DNA of 64,000 nucleotides from Parvibaculum sp. (lineage in GTDB: Bacteria; Pseudomonadota; Alphaproteobacteria; Parvibaculales; Parvibaculaceae): contig JAHBYL010000001.1 of assembly GCA_019635955.1 (NCBI GenBank), positions 62,001 through 126,000 of the forward strand, given 5' to 3'. Below, one piece after another: positions 62,994-64,000 of this stretch. Below the pieces are notes generated by a model. It had not been told where the DNA came from. It ran no database searches and saw nothing but the letters and a program-made list of their open reading frames with translations. The stretch's first letter is position 1. Each line of letters starts with the position of its first letter. Position numbers and translations under genes: made by a program.

Positions 62994-64000
62994 TCAGCGG
63001 CTGTGCTTTTGCACCCACTCCCGCGCAAGAATCCGGGTGTTTCTGTCAATTTTGTAAACGCTGTCCAGATCGGCCGGGGCAGAGTTCCGGCCGGCGCATC
63101 GAGCCAGAATATCCGCCGAAACCCGCGCAATATCGAGAAAGCCGATGCCGCCGCCCAGGAAGGCCTCGACGGCAACCTCGTTGGCGGCATTGAGGATGGT
63201 CGGCGCCGCCCCTCCAGCGCGGAGCGCATCCCGGGCGAGGCCGAGGGCCGGAAACCGTTTCAAATCAGGGTCTTCGAAGGTTAACCGGCCAATCCGGGCG
63301 AGGTCGAGCTTCTCCGTCGGGGCGGCCATGCGCTCCGGCCAGGCCAGTGCATAGGCGATCGGAGTACGCATGTCCGGAGAGCCGAGCTGGGCCAGCACCG
63401 AGCCATCCACATAGGCGACCATGCTGTGGATGATCGATTCCGGGTGGATGATGACATCGAGGCGAGGTTCGCCGACCGGAAAGAGGTAGTGAGCCTCGAT
63501 GAGCTCCAGCCCCTTGTTCATCAAAGTTGCGGAATCGACCGATATCTTGGCGCCCATGTCCCAGCGGGGATGGGCCACCGCCTGGGCAGGGCTCGCCTTC
63601 TCCATTTCGGCGAGGCTCCAGGTCCGGAACGGTCCGCCGGAGGCCGTCAGCACGATCTTGTCGACCGTCTCAAGCCGCTTCTCGTCGAGCACCTGGAAGA
63701 TCGCGTTGTGCTCGGAGTCGACCGGCAGCAGCGTGGCACCGGATTTCATCACTTCCGCAAGAAACAGCGGACCGGCGGAAACGAGGCATTCCTTGTTGGC
63801 CAGCGCCACATGGGCGCCGCGGCGGACGGCGGCAAGCGTCGGAGCAAGGCCCGCCGCGCCGACGATGCTCGCCATGACCCATTCGGCCGGGCGGGCGGCC
63901 GCTTCCGCGATCGCGGCATCGCCCGCCGCAACCTCGATGCCGGTGCCGGAAAGGCCATCCTTGAGCGCCGGGAAAAGCGCCTCATCGGCGATGACCGCGA
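62994..64000 (-). CDS. dxr: 1-deoxy-D-xylulose 5-phosphate reductoisomerase (5' end beyond window)
   Basis: NADPH-dependent enzyme of the non-mevalonate isoprenoid pathway, making 2-C-methylerythritol 4-phosphate. About 335 residues are inside the window; the N-terminal NADPH-binding start (about 55-60 residues) lies past the right edge. Seen: [26 protein letters not shown] with metal-ligand Glu/Asp, [41 protein letters not shown], and [20 protein letters not shown]. The 131-bp gap to rseP holds no recognised gene. Confidence 0.96.
   Translation of the reverse strand, partial: AVIADEALFPALKDGLSGTGIEVAAGDAAIAEAAARPAEWVMASIVGAAGLAPTLAAVRRGAHVALANKECLVSAGPLFLAEVMKSGATLLPVDSEHNAIFQVLDEKRLETVDKIVLTASGGPFRTWSLAEMEKASPAQAVAHPRWDMGAKISVDSATLMNKGLELIEAHYLFPVGEPRLDVIIHPESIIHSMVAYVDGSVLAQLGSPDMRTPIAYALAWPERMAAPTEKLDLARIGRLTFEDPDLKRFPALGLARDALRAGGAAPTILNAANEVAVEAFLGGGIGFLDIARVSADILARCAGRNSAPADLDSVYKIDRNTRILAREWVQKHSR

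Overview
The window reads as a GC-rich alphaproteobacterial chromosome. Pointers are the block dxr-rseP-bamA-skp-lpxD-fabZ-lpxA-lpxI-lpxB next to gltA, gltX, comEC and lexA, a GAAC-N7-GAAC SOS box before lexA, and tpiA-secG-pyrG-kdsA in one direction. Together with a CYP153 cytochrome P450, many acyl-CoA enzymes and DUF1302/DUF1329 envelope proteins, this suggests a hydrocarbon- or surfactant-degrading member of the Hyphomicrobiales, for example a Parvibaculum-like organism. The genus is an inference, not something the sequence proves.

Layout. 1-492: start of enolase (eno), running off the left edge. 500-31770: an accessory block lying between eno and kdsA. It holds a PadR regulator; a DUF1302 outer-membrane protein; a queC-queE-queD-queF operon for preQ1; an orphan histidine kinase; an MpaB/DUF2236 oxygenase divergent from a TetR regulator; an acyl-CoA dehydrogenase/HSD10 pair; a minus-strand operon with badH, badI and aliB-like genes, two crotonases and a CYP153; a TetR-controlled plus-strand unit (PECR-type SDR, aldehyde dehydrogenase, amidase); an MFS transporter; a DUF1329-DUF1302 pair; and an aminotransferase/LuxR/Rieske oxygenase/TetR/phytanoyl-CoA-type dioxygenase cluster. 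31766-37302: core genes kdsA, pyrG, secG, two small conserved proteins, cspA, a PAS protein and tpiA. 37303-38453: a long stretch without intact genes that holds a candidate structured small RNA with its own promoter and terminator, more inverted repeats, and a small membrane-protein gene stopped at codon 5. 38454-48882: ppiD-trpE, an antisense FAD monooxygenase broken by an amber codon, then trpG-trpD-trpC, a GNAT, moaC, moeA and lexA. 48876-64000: comEC, gltX, gltA and the lipid A/outer-membrane assembly block ending in a partial dxr.

How the genes work together. The most coherent accessory system is the 11445-17079 operon. BadH, BadI and an AliB-like dehydrogenase form the beta-oxidation-like route that dehydrogenates cyclohexanecarboxyl-CoA and opens the ring to pimeloyl-CoA. 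A CYP153 hydroxylase sits between two crotonases in the same operon, which suggests an alicyclic or alkyl-alicyclic growth substrate oxidised by the P450 first. A TetR gene is divergent across a symmetric double operator. No CoA ligase, ferredoxin or ferredoxin reductase is present, so the pathway must be completed elsewhere.

Two genes carry single in-frame stop codons (37922-37924 and 42413-42415). QueD lacks the usual catalytic cysteine. I found no tRNA, rRNA, insertion sequence, CRISPR array or prophage.
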